Shown in pieces: positions 24,819 to 34,016 of a stretch of DNA of 64,000 nucleotides. The stretch's first letter is position 1. The number at the start of each line of letters is the position of its first letter. The DNA comes from Gillisia limnaea DSM 15749 (GTDB taxonomy: Bacteria > Bacteroidota > Bacteroidia > Flavobacteriales > Flavobacteriaceae). Location of the stretch: the NCBI RefSeq assembly GCF_000243235.1, contig NZ_JH594606.1, positions 3,315,526 through 3,379,525 of the forward strand, read 5' to 3'. The position numbers and the translations under genes were made by a program. The notes under the pieces were generated by a model. It made no database searches. It was not told the DNA's origin and worked only from the letters and a program-made list of their open reading frames with translations.

Positions 24819-25307
24819 ATGACTAATCCGGTTATATTTAAATCCAGTTATTTTCTTAGAGCTCTTAACAGTGATTTCAATCCTTTTACTCCAAATATTT
24901 TACTTGTAGATGAGGAGCATATCGAATTTAAAAGAAGGAACTGGCATCTCATATCTGAAGACACAGAAAGTCTTCACTTTAAAAATATCACCGGTGTTAC
25001 GGTAGATTCTCATCTTTTTGGAACCACAATTACTATTAAGAGCACAGGAAATGATCCTATACAAATTCGTGGGTTCTGGAAAAAGGAAGCAGCGAAAATT
25101 AAAGATCTTTGCGCAAATTATATCGCAGCGTATAATCAAAAAAATAGCAACGAGGCATTATCGTCCTCACTGGCTAAAGCGATGGAAAATCGGCACGGGA
25201 ATTATAGCGTGGCAGACGAATTGACTAAATTAAAAAACCTGCTGGATCAAAAAGTGCTTTCTCCGGAAGAGTTTGAAGAACAAAAACGCAGACTTCTAAA
25301 AAGTTAG
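24819..25307 (+). CDS. Hypothetical protein with C-terminal SHOCT domain
   Basis: ATG at 24819 gives 162 residues; a TTG 45 bases upstream would add a less typical start. The N-terminal about 105 residues form a beta-rich segment resembling a bacterial PH-like domain (DEEHIEFKRRNWHL, then LHFKNITGVTVDSHLFGTTI). The last about 30 residues (LTKLKNLLDQKVLSPEEFEE) are a SHOCT short helical motif, usually an oligomerisation or membrane-associated C-terminal tag. Function unknown. Confidence 0.75.
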   Translation: MTNPVIFKSSYFLRALNSDFNPFTPNILLVDEEHIEFKRRNWHLISEDTESLHFKNITGVTVDSHLFGTTITIKSTGNDPIQIRGFWKKEAAKIKDLCANYIAAYNQKNSNEALSSSLAKAMENRHGNYSVADELTKLKNLLDQKVLSPEEFEEQKRRLLKS

Positions 25308-25462
25308 TTTCGAAGTAGAACTATTCAAATTCAGGATTTATTTAGTATTTTGATTTTTAGGATACTGCTATTTTCGATGCTGATGCATTATTTTATAAAC
25401 TGTTATGCTTAATCATTGACAAATAAAGGATCCTCCGGATGTTACTAATTTGTTACCCTCAC

Positions 25463-26557
25463 TCAATCTTTGAAAGTCAATGTAAAAGTGGTCCCTTTAT
25501 TAACCTGGCTTTCCACTTTTATAGTTCCTTCCAGGCTTGTCATGTGTTTTTGAACTAAATATAACCCAATTCCTTTGCTGTCGATGTGATTATGAAATTT
25601 TTGATGTAATCCAAAAATTTTACCCTTTACATCCTTCATTTCAAAACCAATTCCGTTATCGGTAAAAATAAGCTGTGTGCAATCCTTTAATTTTTTGGAA
25701 GTAATAGAAATAACAGGATAAGTTTCCAGGTTAGAATATTTTATCGAGTTTGTTATAAGGTTGAGAAATATACTTTGAAGATAGGCTGAATTAAACTTTA
25801 CTTCTCCGGCTTCAGAAAAATCTATCTTCAAATTGGCTTTGGAGTTTGCGATTAAGGTTTTAATTGAATCCAGTGTAATTTGCAAGGTATCTTTTAAAGA
25901 CAACTTTTCAACTTTCACGTTTATTTTTTCTTCCTTACTTAAATGGTCAACGTATTCATTCAGGGTATTTTTCAGCTTAAAGGCCGACATTTTAAGCATA
26001 TCAATGTATTAGAGGGTTTCGGGATCCTCAATTTTCGATAAGTCTAATAGCCCGAAAAGGGAAATCAAATTATTTACCGGAGACCTCAAATCGTGCGATG
26101 TTGTATAGGTAAATTGTTTGAGTTGATCATTTACACTGGTAAGATTGGTGAGCAGTAAATTCCGTTCTTCCTCAAGGTTTTTTAAATGGGTAACATTTTT
26201 AGCGATGGCGTAAATTAATTTTTCGGAAGGTTCTGAAACCGAAGTCCAGGAGAGCCAGACAATTTCTCCCGATTTAGTTACATACCTGTTTTCGAAATTT
26301 AAAAGAGGTTTATCCTTATTTATACGTTCCCTAAGTTTGGAGGTAATATTCTTGTCTTCGTGATAAATAAAATCGCTAACATGCCCCGCCATGATCTCCT
26401 CTGTCGAGTAGCCCAATAATTGCGAAAAAGCTGGATTTGCTTTTTTGATATAACCGTCATAGCTTGCAATACATAGAATGTCCGCGGTTAACTCAAAAAA
26501 ATGATCGAGATCAAAATGTGGCTCGGATTTTAGGTTTATAGATTTAAAATCATTCAT
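25463..26557 (-). pseudogene. PAS histidine kinase interrupted by an in-frame stop codon
   Basis: Read from 26557 the first part encodes a PAS domain (about residues 16-125) and a HisKA dimerisation helix with the phospho-acceptor histidine in TTSHDLRSPVNN. After SKIEDPETL a TAA codon at 26011-26009 stops translation. The same frame continues without a gap (YID at 26008-26000, then ATG at 25999) through the rest of the helix and a full HATPase_c domain with LNLITNSIKYSN (N-box), FTDNGIGFEM (G1) and GIGLYLVQKH (G2). One substitution (GAA or CAA to TAA) explains it. The parts could be made separately, since an ATG lies ten bases downstream of the stop, but phosphotransfer would need both. Confidence 0.85.
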
Positions 26558-26819
26558 GTTATAGGTTTGGGGAAAAAATATTTGAGGCTAAAATATTAAA
26601 AGTATGTAAAGTTTAAAATTACTTAATTTTCTAACCAATAAATTCATTTTGAAGAAATTGTTAAGAGAAACCTAGGTTTCCAGTCCGCCTTTACTATTCT
26701 GTTTTGGTGTATTTAGCTGAAAGAATCCTGCATTTAAAGCTAACTCATAAAGAAGAAGCTTTCTTAGTTTTTCAGGAATTCAGGATAGATCAACTTGATT
26801 GAAGGATAGGTTCCCCAGT

Positions 26820-27038
26820 TTATTTTCCTTCATCAACAGAATAATTCCTGATTTCTTCCAGGATATCCTGAACATTTTTTTCGGTCTTGAACAGTTTGTC
26901 TTTGCATATTTTTAGAAGTTCAGAAGCGCGTTTGATTTTGGTGTCCAGTTCATCTATGCTAATTTCAGAATTTTCCATTTCTGAGACAATTTCCTGAAGC
27001 TCCTTATGAGCGTCGGTATAGTTTATTTCTTCAGTCAT
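26820..27038 (-). CDS. xseB: Exodeoxyribonuclease VII small subunit
   Basis: ATG at 27038 gives a 72-residue protein, the usual XseB size. The family pattern is clear: NYTDAHKELQEIVSEMENSE, then SIDELDTKIKRASELLKICK and KLFKTEKNVQDIL, forming the antiparallel helices that wrap the large subunit. A longer in-frame reading to 27134 overlaps xseA heavily and is rejected. The start overlaps the xseA stop by eight bases, a classic coupled pair. Confidence 0.93.
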   Translation of the reverse strand: MTEEINYTDAHKELQEIVSEMENSEISIDELDTKIKRASELLKICKDKLFKTEKNVQDILEEIRNYSVDEGK

Positions 27039-28359
27039 TTTTAGTTTTTTTATCGATTTTTTCGATTCGGCTGTATAGGTTTCCTTTATATAACTGTGTT
27101 TCCAGCAGAAGGTCTTTTTGAATTTCATCTGCATTTCGAATCACTTTACCATTTTGGCGCGTAATGCTAAAGCCTCTTTTAAGGATGTTTAACGGAGACA
27201 GCATTCTGATTTTTTCTTCGGTGAAACTCAAATTTGCTACAGCTTCATTCAAGGTGTTTTTTGCATTGGACAAGATGGAACGTTTAGCCTGATGCAACAT
27301 GTTTTTTTGGTCATTTATTGATCGGTGGCTCAGGTTGTCGAGTATAGCTGCAAGTTGGTTGAGGTTTGATCTTGAGTTATTCATGGCATTTCCCGTAAGC
27401 GAACTAAATAGTCTTGCTGTTTCCTTAAGATTGATTTTTTCATTTTTAAACATCCGGCTCACTTCATTCTGAATCTTTTGTTCGGCATCTTTTACCGGAA
27501 TAGCAAAATCGTGAAATTTTTGCAAAAGGAATTCTGCTATTTTAGTTGGAGTGATGAAACTTTGATAGCTTACCAGTTCGCTCACGGTTTCATTTGCAGA
27601 ATGTCCAATCCCGGTCAAAATGGGGATAGGAAAAGTTGCGATTTTCTCTGCCAGTAAATAATTGTCAAAACTGCTTAAGCCAATTTCCCCGCCACCGCCA
27701 CGAATTATTGCCACCGCATCAAATATCTTCTTATGCTTTTTAATTCGTTCCAACTGCTGGCTTATGGAACTTACCGCCCGTTCTCCCTGCAAAATAGCAG
27801 GAAATAACAAAAAATGAAATTTATATCCCCAGGGATTATTTTGTATGATATCCATAAAGTCCCCGTATCCTTTACTGGTTTCTACAGAAATGATCGCGAT
27901 GGTTTTAGGTAAGTTGGAAAGAAGTGTGTTTTTATTGGCATTAAAAACCCCGGTTTCCTTAAGCTTTGCAATAGTTTCGGCTTTTTCCCTGGCAAGTTCT
28001 CCCAGAGTGAACTCAGGATCAATATCTACTATGTTTAATGCAAGCCCATGGAGTGGGTGATAGGAAACAGTTCCCTGGATTACCACCGTTATATTGTCTT
28101 TAAGTTCTTCCTTCAACACCGATTTGAACTTAGTATTTATCATTTCAAAATTGCCACTCCATATATTTCCACGAAGTTCTGCGATCACTTTTCCATCCTT
28201 TTTCTCTACCAGGCTAGGGTAGCAGTGGCCGCTTTTGGGGTAGTAATTAAGTCGTACGATCTCAGCCTTGATCCACACTGTCTTATTGCAATATGTATTA
28301 ATTACATTTTGAATAGACTGAGTTAAATTAAATAAGGAATAGACTTTTTTTTCAGGCAT
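27031..28359 (-). CDS. xseA: Exodeoxyribonuclease VII large subunit
   Basis: A 442-residue XseA. An N-terminal OB-fold (about residues 1-100) contains VWIKAEIVRLNYYPKSGHCY. The catalytic domain has the family motifs IAIISVETSKGYGDF, AIIRGGGGEIGLSSFDNY and PILTGIGHSANETVSE, and a long coiled-coil follows before the C-terminal segment LKRGFSITRQNGKVI. ExoVII degrades single-stranded DNA from both ends to oligonucleotides. It is complete and overlaps xseB. Confidence 0.95.
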   Translation of the reverse strand: MPEKKVYSLFNLTQSIQNVINTYCNKTVWIKAEIVRLNYYPKSGHCYPSLVEKKDGKVIAELRGNIWSGNFEMINTKFKSVLKEELKDNITVVIQGTVSYHPLHGLALNIVDIDPEFTLGELAREKAETIAKLKETGVFNANKNTLLSNLPKTIAIISVETSKGYGDFMDIIQNNPWGYKFHFLLFPAILQGERAVSSISQQLERIKKHKKIFDAVAIIRGGGGEIGLSSFDNYLLAEKIATFPIPILTGIGHSANETVSELVSYQSFITPTKIAEFLLQKFHDFAIPVKDAEQKIQNEVSRMFKNEKINLKETARLFSSLTGNAMNNSRSNLNQLAAILDNLSHRSINDQKNMLHQAKRSILSNAKNTLNEAVANLSFTEEKIRMLSPLNILKRGFSITRQNGKVIRNADEIQKDLLLETQLYKGNLYSRIEKIDKKTKND

Positions 28360-28469
28360 AGGACACCTTTAAATTAGGGTAGGCTAAAGGTATTAAACTT
28401 ATTTAAAATTTGATGGATTTCAATTTAAAGTCAGTTGGTTTTCTGTGATGAAATAAAAGGTAATCCAAT

Positions 28470-29609
28470 TTAAAAATCCCCATATACCGGCAGGATAAAA
28501 TTCCCTTTTAAAAATTCTTTTGGATCTATTTGGCTTTGCAATACAACTCCTGTTATTTCAGATTCAAGCAAGAGTTGGGCTGCCTGCAGCAAAGGTGCAG
28601 CAGTTGTAGTTTGAATGGCCCGCAAAATGTGTTTTCCTATTTTTTGAGGAAGTATGCGTTTGGCAATCTCCCGCCGTCGTAAAATCCCTTTTGAATCTTT
28701 ACCTTCCACCGCGGCATATAAAACAATTTGATCATCTTCGCAATGTGGAATAATAACCTCCATTTTTTTCTGTAATTCAGAAATTTTATCCGAATTTTTG
28801 ATGGCAGAAATCTGTTTTTCCACCCAGGAATAATGACCCGGATACCGCAGGGTTTTGTAGTCCAGGGAACGAACTTTTCCTGCCAGGGCATCAGGAAGAT
28901 CTGCAGCTCCACCGGAAGTAAGGTCCTCTTCATAGGTTATTCCTTCTATAATAATCCGGGCTCTTTCAGACAAGGCAGGCAATGCCGTTTTTTTGAAATC
29001 CCGCAATACCAAAGCCTCTTTCAAATATTCTGTAGCCACGCCCACAGTGCTCCAGGTAAATCCATAATAATGCGGAGCAACCACGTGACGGGTAAGTGCA
29101 CCAACTTTAAATTCCAGTGTATCTACTTTATCAATTTTAAAATCCTCGCAGAATTGTTGAAAAAGTCCATTTGCAAGGATATTGATATAGCCGGGAGCTA
29201 TTCCGGATTGAAGAACAAAGCCTGTTTTGCTATTCTTTGCCAATTCGATTATTTCATCGGTTTCTGCAACATATTCGGTTAGGTTGGCGTAATGCAATCG
29301 ATACTCTTTTGCAAGACGGGCGATTTTTGGAGCGAGACTTCCCGGAAGGCAGTCCAGGATAATGTCTCCTTTGCTCAGGATCGTTTTCATTTCTTCTGAA
29401 ATTCCTTCTTCCTGAAGATGAAATGCTTTAACAGAACATTCTTTTTCCGTGCCGTTCTCAATCCAGAGAGCAAGCCTTTGCGCTTTTGAAAGTGTTCGGT
29501 TTCCAATAAACAGGGAAGGAGGAACTTTGCTCCATTCCATAAGCAATAAGCCTGCAGCTTCTGCTATACCGCCGGCTCCGGCAATTATGATGTTATAATG
29601 TTTGTTCAT
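28470..29609 (-). CDS. Saccharopine dehydrogenase-family protein
   Basis: A 379-residue protein with an N-terminal Rossmann domain (IIAGAGGIAEAAGLLLMEW, residues 8-26) and the saccharopine-dehydrogenase C-terminal fold (SGIAPGYINILANG; VGALTRHVVAPHYYGFTWS). In this family the reaction can be saccharopine cleavage in lysine metabolism, carboxynorspermidine formation or others; the substrate cannot be read here. It stands alone with no lysine or polyamine genes next to it. Confidence 0.85.
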   Translation of the reverse strand: MNKHYNIIIAGAGGIAEAAGLLLMEWSKVPPSLFIGNRTLSKAQRLALWIENGTEKECSVKAFHLQEEGISEEMKTILSKGDIILDCLPGSLAPKIARLAKEYRLHYANLTEYVAETDEIIELAKNSKTGFVLQSGIAPGYINILANGLFQQFCEDFKIDKVDTLEFKVGALTRHVVAPHYYGFTWSTVGVATEYLKEALVLRDFKKTALPALSERARIIIEGITYEEDLTSGGAADLPDALAGKVRSLDYKTLRYPGHYSWVEKQISAIKNSDKISELQKKMEVIIPHCEDDQIVLYAAVEGKDSKGILRRREIAKRILPQKIGKHILRAIQTTTAAPLLQAAQLLLESEITGVVLQSQIDPKEFLKGNFILPVYGDF

Positions 29610-29976
29610 AAATGAAAGTTAGTACTTTATTTCCGGATTTTAGTCCCTAGAATACGAACAAATAAAAAAGGGCTAGCTAGATTAGTAACTTAAGGTTATT
29701 CATGATTAATAATACCGGAAATCCCTACTTGCAAAAAGCTGAAAAGTGATTTAAATTATTCTACGGAAATTAAATTCAGTAAAAGGGATGGTAATAAAAT
29801 TACACTAAAAAAAATTAGGGTTTTTAAATCGGTTTGAATGCTTCTTTCAGCCTTTGCCCTAAGTCTTCAGTTTATCCATTTCAGTTTTTAATTTTCGGTA
29901 TATAACCGGTTGGTGCCTGGTTCGGAATTTTTTTATTTTCCGTGTTTAGCCGGGTAGCAACGCAAAAACAATTATT
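29610..29976. other. 367-base intergenic region
   Basis: AT-rich spacer between the divergent saccharopine-dehydrogenase-like gene and a small membrane-protein gene. I see no further gene, clear hairpin or repeat. Confidence 0.5.
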
Positions 29977-30129
29977 ATGAAAACACTGAATTTCTTTATC
30001 GAAAATTACAAGATCACTACAGAAGGGTTTAATTTTTTAGGGAAGATTTTTGTTCTTCTTGTTCTCGCGTTTATTTTTATTGCCGTTTTATTTGCAATAT
30101 TTGGTGTAGCACTGGATTTTTTCCGTTGA
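29977..30129 (+). CDS. Small single-span membrane protein, 50 residues
   Basis: ATG at 29977 to TGA at 30127. The product has a short polar start (MKTLNFFIENYKITTEGFN) and one long hydrophobic helix (about residues 21-47), a pattern typical of real small membrane proteins rather than chance reading frames. It resembles DUF6747-like flavobacterial small proteins in general form, but I cannot assign a family. It is divergent from the saccharopine-dehydrogenase-like gene and lies upstream of the SDR gene. Confidence 0.5.
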   Translation: MKTLNFFIENYKITTEGFNFLGKIFVLLVLAFIFIAVLFAIFGVALDFFR

Positions 30130-30324
30130 GGAGCTCTTTCAGTTTTATCAATTAAACCGCTAAAAGGGAAGCTTTCCCACAACTTATAATTTGGGAGGCA
30201 GGAATAACATTGCTTCAAAAAAAAATCGGAACTCAATACCCAGCATTTATAATTGGAGACTTGTTGTTGCCCAGGCTTCTTAACTTTCCTATTTTTAGTG
30301 TCATTCTACTATAATTGGAAAGAA

Positions 30325-31128
30325 ATGAAAAATATTAAGGGTAAAACGGTTTTGATTACCGGGGGAGGATCAGGCATAGGTAAACTTATGGGAAAGCTGG
30401 TGCTTGGGAAAGGAAGCAACCTGATAATTTTTGACATCAATGCTGCAAACCTTGAAACAACCATCTCTGAATTTTCTAAATTGGGTAAAGTATCCGGTTA
30501 CCGGGTAGATGTTTCTAATCCTGAAGAGGTAGCAAGAGCCGCTTCTCTTATTAAAAAAGAACAGGGTGAAGTGGATGTATTAATCAATAATGCGGGCATT
30601 GTGGTAGGGAAATATTTTCACGAACACTCAATTCCGGAAATAGAAAGAACCATCAATATTAATGCGATGGCTCCTATGTATGTAACCCGTGAGTTTTTGC
30701 CGCAAATGATGGGGCGTAACTCAGGTCACATATGTAATATTGCTTCCTCTGCAGGATTGATTTCCAATCCGAAAATGTCCGTGTATGCGGCAAGCAAATG
30801 GGCGCTTATTGGATGGTCCGATAGTCTTAGACTGGAGATGAAACAACTTAAAAAGCATATAAATGTTACCACCGTCAATCCATATTATATCGACACAGGA
30901 ATGTTTTCTGGAGTGCGTTCTTTAGTCCCAATTTTAAAGCCTGAAAAAGTTGCCATAAAAGTGATAAGGGCTATCGAGCGAAACCACATTTTTCTAACAA
31001 TGCCCTGGAGCATGAGAATTGTTAGGCTAAGCCAGGGACTATTTCCGGTATGGTTCTTTGATTGGTTTGTAGGAAAGGTTCTTGGGATGTATAAAACTAT
31101 GGACCATTTTGAAGGCAGAAAAAACTAA
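30325..31128 (+). CDS. Short-chain dehydrogenase/reductase
   Basis: ATG at 30325 gives 267 residues with a classical SDR start (MKNIKGKTVLITGGGSGIG). The cofactor motif TGGGSGIG, the structural NNAG (VLINNAGIV), the catalytic Ser in IASSAGLIS and the YAASK tetrad are all present. An Asp after beta strand 2 (IIFDINAANLE) favours NAD over NADP. The sequence style resembles the SDR16C group that acts on retinoids, steroids or long-chain alcohols. An aldehyde dehydrogenase follows 183 bases downstream, so alcohol-to-acid oxidation of a lipid-like substrate is a reasonable inference. Confidence 0.88.
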   Translation: MKNIKGKTVLITGGGSGIGKLMGKLVLGKGSNLIIFDINAANLETTISEFSKLGKVSGYRVDVSNPEEVARAASLIKKEQGEVDVLINNAGIVVGKYFHEHSIPEIERTININAMAPMYVTREFLPQMMGRNSGHICNIASSAGLISNPKMSVYAASKWALIGWSDSLRLEMKQLKKHINVTTVNPYYIDTGMFSGVRSLVPILKPEKVAIKVIRAIERNHIFLTMPWSMRIVRLSQGLFPVWFFDWFVGKVLGMYKTMDHFEGRKN

Positions 31129-31133
31129 TTTTT

Positions 31134-31235
31134 GAACCCACTAATACCGGCTCGTACCCTTCCGGATTTCATCGAAATTCTGAAGACTTCTCTCTTTTAC
31201 AAACCTTGTGAGCTTGCCCGGATGCATTGGATTGC
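31134..31235 (+). repeat. Dispersed structured repeat (family A), copy 3
   Basis: The blocks CGTACCCTTCCGGATTTCATCGAAATTC and CTTGTGAGCTTGCCC (given in pieces: CGTACCCTTCCGG, ATTTCATCGAAATTC, CTTGTGAGCTTGC) match copy 1 in order after inversion. It fills the gap between the SDR and aldehyde dehydrogenase genes. Confidence 0.6.
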
Positions 31236-31311
31236 ATAGAGCCTTTATCATTCTCCAGCTATTTTATATACCTTGTAGGCTGGAGCAGCTTATTCTACAA
31301 AAAACAGTTAT

Positions 31312-32697
31312 ATGGCAGAAATTTCGAAAAACAAAATTGAAAATATTCATAAAGCTCAAAAAGCATTTCAGGCATCCCATCAAACTAAAAGTTTGGATTT
31401 CCGGATTGATATGCTTAAAAAATTAAAATCGGCGGTAAGTCAATACGAAGAACGAATCTTAGAAGCACTCTGGAAGGATCTTCACAAATCTGGAGAAGAA
31501 GCTTACCTCACTGAAATCAGCATCCTTACCCAGGAAATAGATTTCCATATAAAGAATTTAAAAAAGTGGGTGAAACCCCAAAAAGTGCCAAATCCTGTAT
31601 ATCTTTTTCCATCTACCGGCAGGATTTATTATGAACCTTTGGGAGTAGTGCTTATTATAGCGCCCTGGAATTATCCTTTTCAACTTATGATGAATCCCCT
31701 TGTTGGAGCAATAGCTGCAGGTTGTTGTGCCATTTTGAAACCTTCAGAATCTACAGTACATATTGCAGCGGTCATGGATGAAATGATACATACAACCTTT
31801 GATGAAAATTATATCGCATTGGTTCAGGGAGATCAGGAGATAGGGGAGTACCTGCTAAAACAACATTTTGATAAAATCTTTTTTACAGGAAGCACAAAAG
31901 TTGGAAAAATAGTGATGAAAGCTGCAGCCGAAAATATCACTCCTGTTATCCTCGAGCTGGGAGGTAAGAGTCCCGGGATTGTAGATGAGAATGCAGATAT
32001 AGATCTTGCGGCAAAACGCATTGCCTGGGGGAAAACCATCAATTCCGGTCAAACCTGTATAGCTCCAGATTACCTGCTCGTTCATCATTCAGTAAAAGAG
32101 GAATTAATTCAAAAAATCCCGGTTTATCTTGAAGAAATGTACGGTAAAGATCTACAGAAAAGTAAATACTATGCCAGGATCGTTCATCAAGAAGCTTATG
32201 ATTCGTTAGTGGATTTATTGGACAAAAGCAAAGGAAATATCCGGTACAGCGGTACTTCTAGCAGGGAAGAATTGTTTCTTCATCCAACAATTGTGGATAT
32301 GACCTCACCAGAGACGGATTCCCTGATGCAACAGGAAATATTTGGCCCAATATTGCCGGTGATCACGTATACAAATTTAAAGGAGGCGATCTCTTTTATA
32401 AATTCCGGTGAAAAACCCCTAGCGCTCTATTATTTCGGGAAAAGTAAACCGGCTGAAGAGGTTATAAGAAAAACCAGCTCCGGAGGAGTTTGCATTAATG
32501 ATACCCTAATGCATATTGCTAACCATCACCTTCCTTTTGGGGGCGTTGGGAATTCTGGTTTTGGGAGGTACCATGGAAAGGAGAGTTTTCTCGCATTCAG
32601 CAATCAAAGAGCCGTTTTAAACTCGCCTACCTGGATGGATATACCTTTTAAATATGCCCCTTTCAAATATTTCAAGTTTATAAAGAAGTTTTTATAA
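31312..32697 (+). CDS. Aldehyde dehydrogenase, ALDH3-like
   Basis: A 461-residue enzyme, the shorter length typical of class 3 aldehyde dehydrogenases. Family motifs: APWNYPFQLMMNPLVGAIAA (about residues 117-136), KPSEST, FTGSTKVGKIVM, the general-base glutamate in VILELGGKSPGIV, and the catalytic cysteine in NSGQTCIAPDY. The C-terminal hydrophobic/basic tail (FKYAPFKYFKFIKKFL) could aid membrane association, as in fatty-aldehyde dehydrogenases. It converts aldehydes to acids with NAD(P). It is in the same direction as the SDR gene. Confidence 0.93.
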   Translation: MAEISKNKIENIHKAQKAFQASHQTKSLDFRIDMLKKLKSAVSQYEERILEALWKDLHKSGEEAYLTEISILTQEIDFHIKNLKKWVKPQKVPNPVYLFPSTGRIYYEPLGVVLIIAPWNYPFQLMMNPLVGAIAAGCCAILKPSESTVHIAAVMDEMIHTTFDENYIALVQGDQEIGEYLLKQHFDKIFFTGSTKVGKIVMKAAAENITPVILELGGKSPGIVDENADIDLAAKRIAWGKTINSGQTCIAPDYLLVHHSVKEELIQKIPVYLEEMYGKDLQKSKYYARIVHQEAYDSLVDLLDKSKGNIRYSGTSSREELFLHPTIVDMTSPETDSLMQQEIFGPILPVITYTNLKEAISFINSGEKPLALYYFGKSKPAEEVIRKTSSGGVCINDTLMHIANHHLPFGGVGNSGFGRYHGKESFLAFSNQRAVLNSPTWMDIPFKYAPFKYFKFIKKFL

Positions 32698-32776
32698 GTG
32701 CGTAAGCCAGATAATCATTTCAATGTATCTACTTTTGCCTTGCTTCTGAAATAGACCGGACCTCTGGGAGATTTTC

Positions 32777-32986
32777 TTAAGATTGTTTTTTCCTGTTTTT
32801 AATATTGATGTATTGAACTCCGAAGGATAGGATTAACAGCAGTAAAAACACAGAACCGGAAATAAAGAAATAAGAGTAAAAGTTGGAGTAAGAATCAGAA
32901 AAGCTCAGGCAAACAATGGTCATAATATAACAAAAAGAGAATAGGAAGAATAAAATGTAACGTAGGAGAGTTAAGGATTTGGGCAT
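32777..32986 (-). CDS. Small membrane protein, 69 residues
   Basis: Two hydrophobic segments (about residues 8-28 and 38-60) are separated by a short serine/tyrosine-rich loop, and the C-terminus is strongly basic (KNRKKQS), fitting a two-helix membrane protein with an N-in/C-in topology. Family unknown. It stands alone, convergent with the aldehyde dehydrogenase gene. Confidence 0.5.
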   Translation of the reverse strand: MPKSLTLLRYILFFLFSFCYIMTIVCLSFSDSYSNFYSYFFISGSVFLLLLILSFGVQYINIKNRKKQS

Positions 32987-33523
32987 ATATTCGGAAATGT
33001 TAATTTCATTTAAATTTATCCAAATATAGTGTTAAAATTCACTTTTTGTTATTCTATTACTACTAATCATAAAAAAAGCCTTAATACAATTTTGAGATGC
33101 TTTTTTTAGATATATCCTCAATCCTGAATCAATTGACCCTAAGTTTAATTCCAGTTATTTGATTTAGTAATATTTTTATAAAATTATTAACTAGTAAATG
33201 AAAAGTCAATAATTTTCAGAGGGTTATTCTTTTGATGTTTTTGCCAATTTATAAAGATTAGTATGTTACTTTTGGTTTTCTTAAACTTTTGCGACGAACC
33301 AATGTACTAAAAATCTCGGATTTCATCTTTTAAATTTTCTTGCATCGTCAGAAAATTTATTGCCAGCATGAGACTTAATAATTCAATGCGCACCCGACCT
33401 GTAATGGCGGATTTCATCGAAAATTAAATTTCTTCTTGGCATTCAATTTATACCACCCTGGGATAGATGATGTTTTGGATTATTAACTAAGAAAGCTTAT
33501 TTGAATGCCAGAAATACAACATA
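32987..33523. other. 537-base gene-poor intergenic region
   Basis: Contains an A/T-tract hairpin (AAAAAAAGC at 33071-33079 with GCTTTTTTT at 33099-33107) and, at about 33385-33480, a degenerate copy of dispersed repeat family A (blocks GCACCCGACC, GGCGGATTTCATCGAAAATT, TTTCTTCTTGGC). Otherwise I see nothing coding. Confidence 0.5.
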
Positions 33524-33895
33524 ATGGATAAATTAATTGACCTCATTGAAAAGGGGGATGCCGATAAAATACTTTCTGAAGAGGATTTATTTCCCAAATT
33601 TAATAGATTGGTGAAATATGGCTTGGTGGTACTAAAGGATGAAAAGGTTTTTCTAACCGAAAAAGGAATTCAGGGGAAAAAGGAAGGGGTAGAGGCATTT
33701 ATTAAAAAGGAAGAACTAGCGCGGATTCAAAACCAACACCTACAACAAGAAAATTCTAATAAAAAAGGTAAGCGATTCTTTAAAAGAATTAGCCCTCCAA
33801 AACTTATACATTGGGGATATCTAATGATTTTATTAGCACTGGCTTTAGGCAATAAGCTGTATCAGTTAAAAATAAGAGGTAAATTCAAAAAGTAA
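33524..33895 (+). CDS. Hypothetical protein with winged-helix-like start and a membrane segment
   Basis: A 123-residue protein. Residues 1-60 have the look of a winged-helix module (LVKYGLVVLKDEKVFLTEKG), followed by a charged glutamine-rich linker and a single hydrophobic segment near residues 95-112 (WGYLMILLALALGNKLY). That would tether a small regulatory-like domain to the membrane. I do not recognise a family, and function is unknown. Confidence 0.6.
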   Translation: MDKLIDLIEKGDADKILSEEDLFPKFNRLVKYGLVVLKDEKVFLTEKGIQGKKEGVEAFIKKEELARIQNQHLQQENSNKKGKRFFKRISPPKLIHWGYLMILLALALGNKLYQLKIRGKFKK

Positions 33896-33992
33896 TTTAT
33901 ACACTATAGCAGCTAAATCAACTACCGATAAGAACAGCCCATAAAATTAAATTCAGGCCAAATTCAATGCCTTACGGATTAAGCTTTTCTAC

Positions 33993-34000
33993 TATCTTTG
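33993..34000 (+). promoter_or_regulatory. Candidate -7 box for the dus gene
   Basis: TATCTTTG matches TAnnTTTG exactly and lies 16 bases before the ATG at 34017. There is no GTAAC palindrome upstream, in contrast to the sulfur-cluster promoters. Confidence 0.45.
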
Positions 34001-34016
34001 TCGTAATTACGGTACT

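Noticed and set aside
25440-25457. GTTAC-TAATTT-GTTAC near the histidine kinase, similar to the sulfur-cluster palindrome
   Set aside because: It is a direct, not inverted, repeat with a six-base spacer and no -7 box 22 bases away.
27039-27134. Longer N-terminus for XseB
   Set aside because: It lies wholly inside xseA in another frame and lacks family similarity; the ATG at 27038 gives the normal XseB length.
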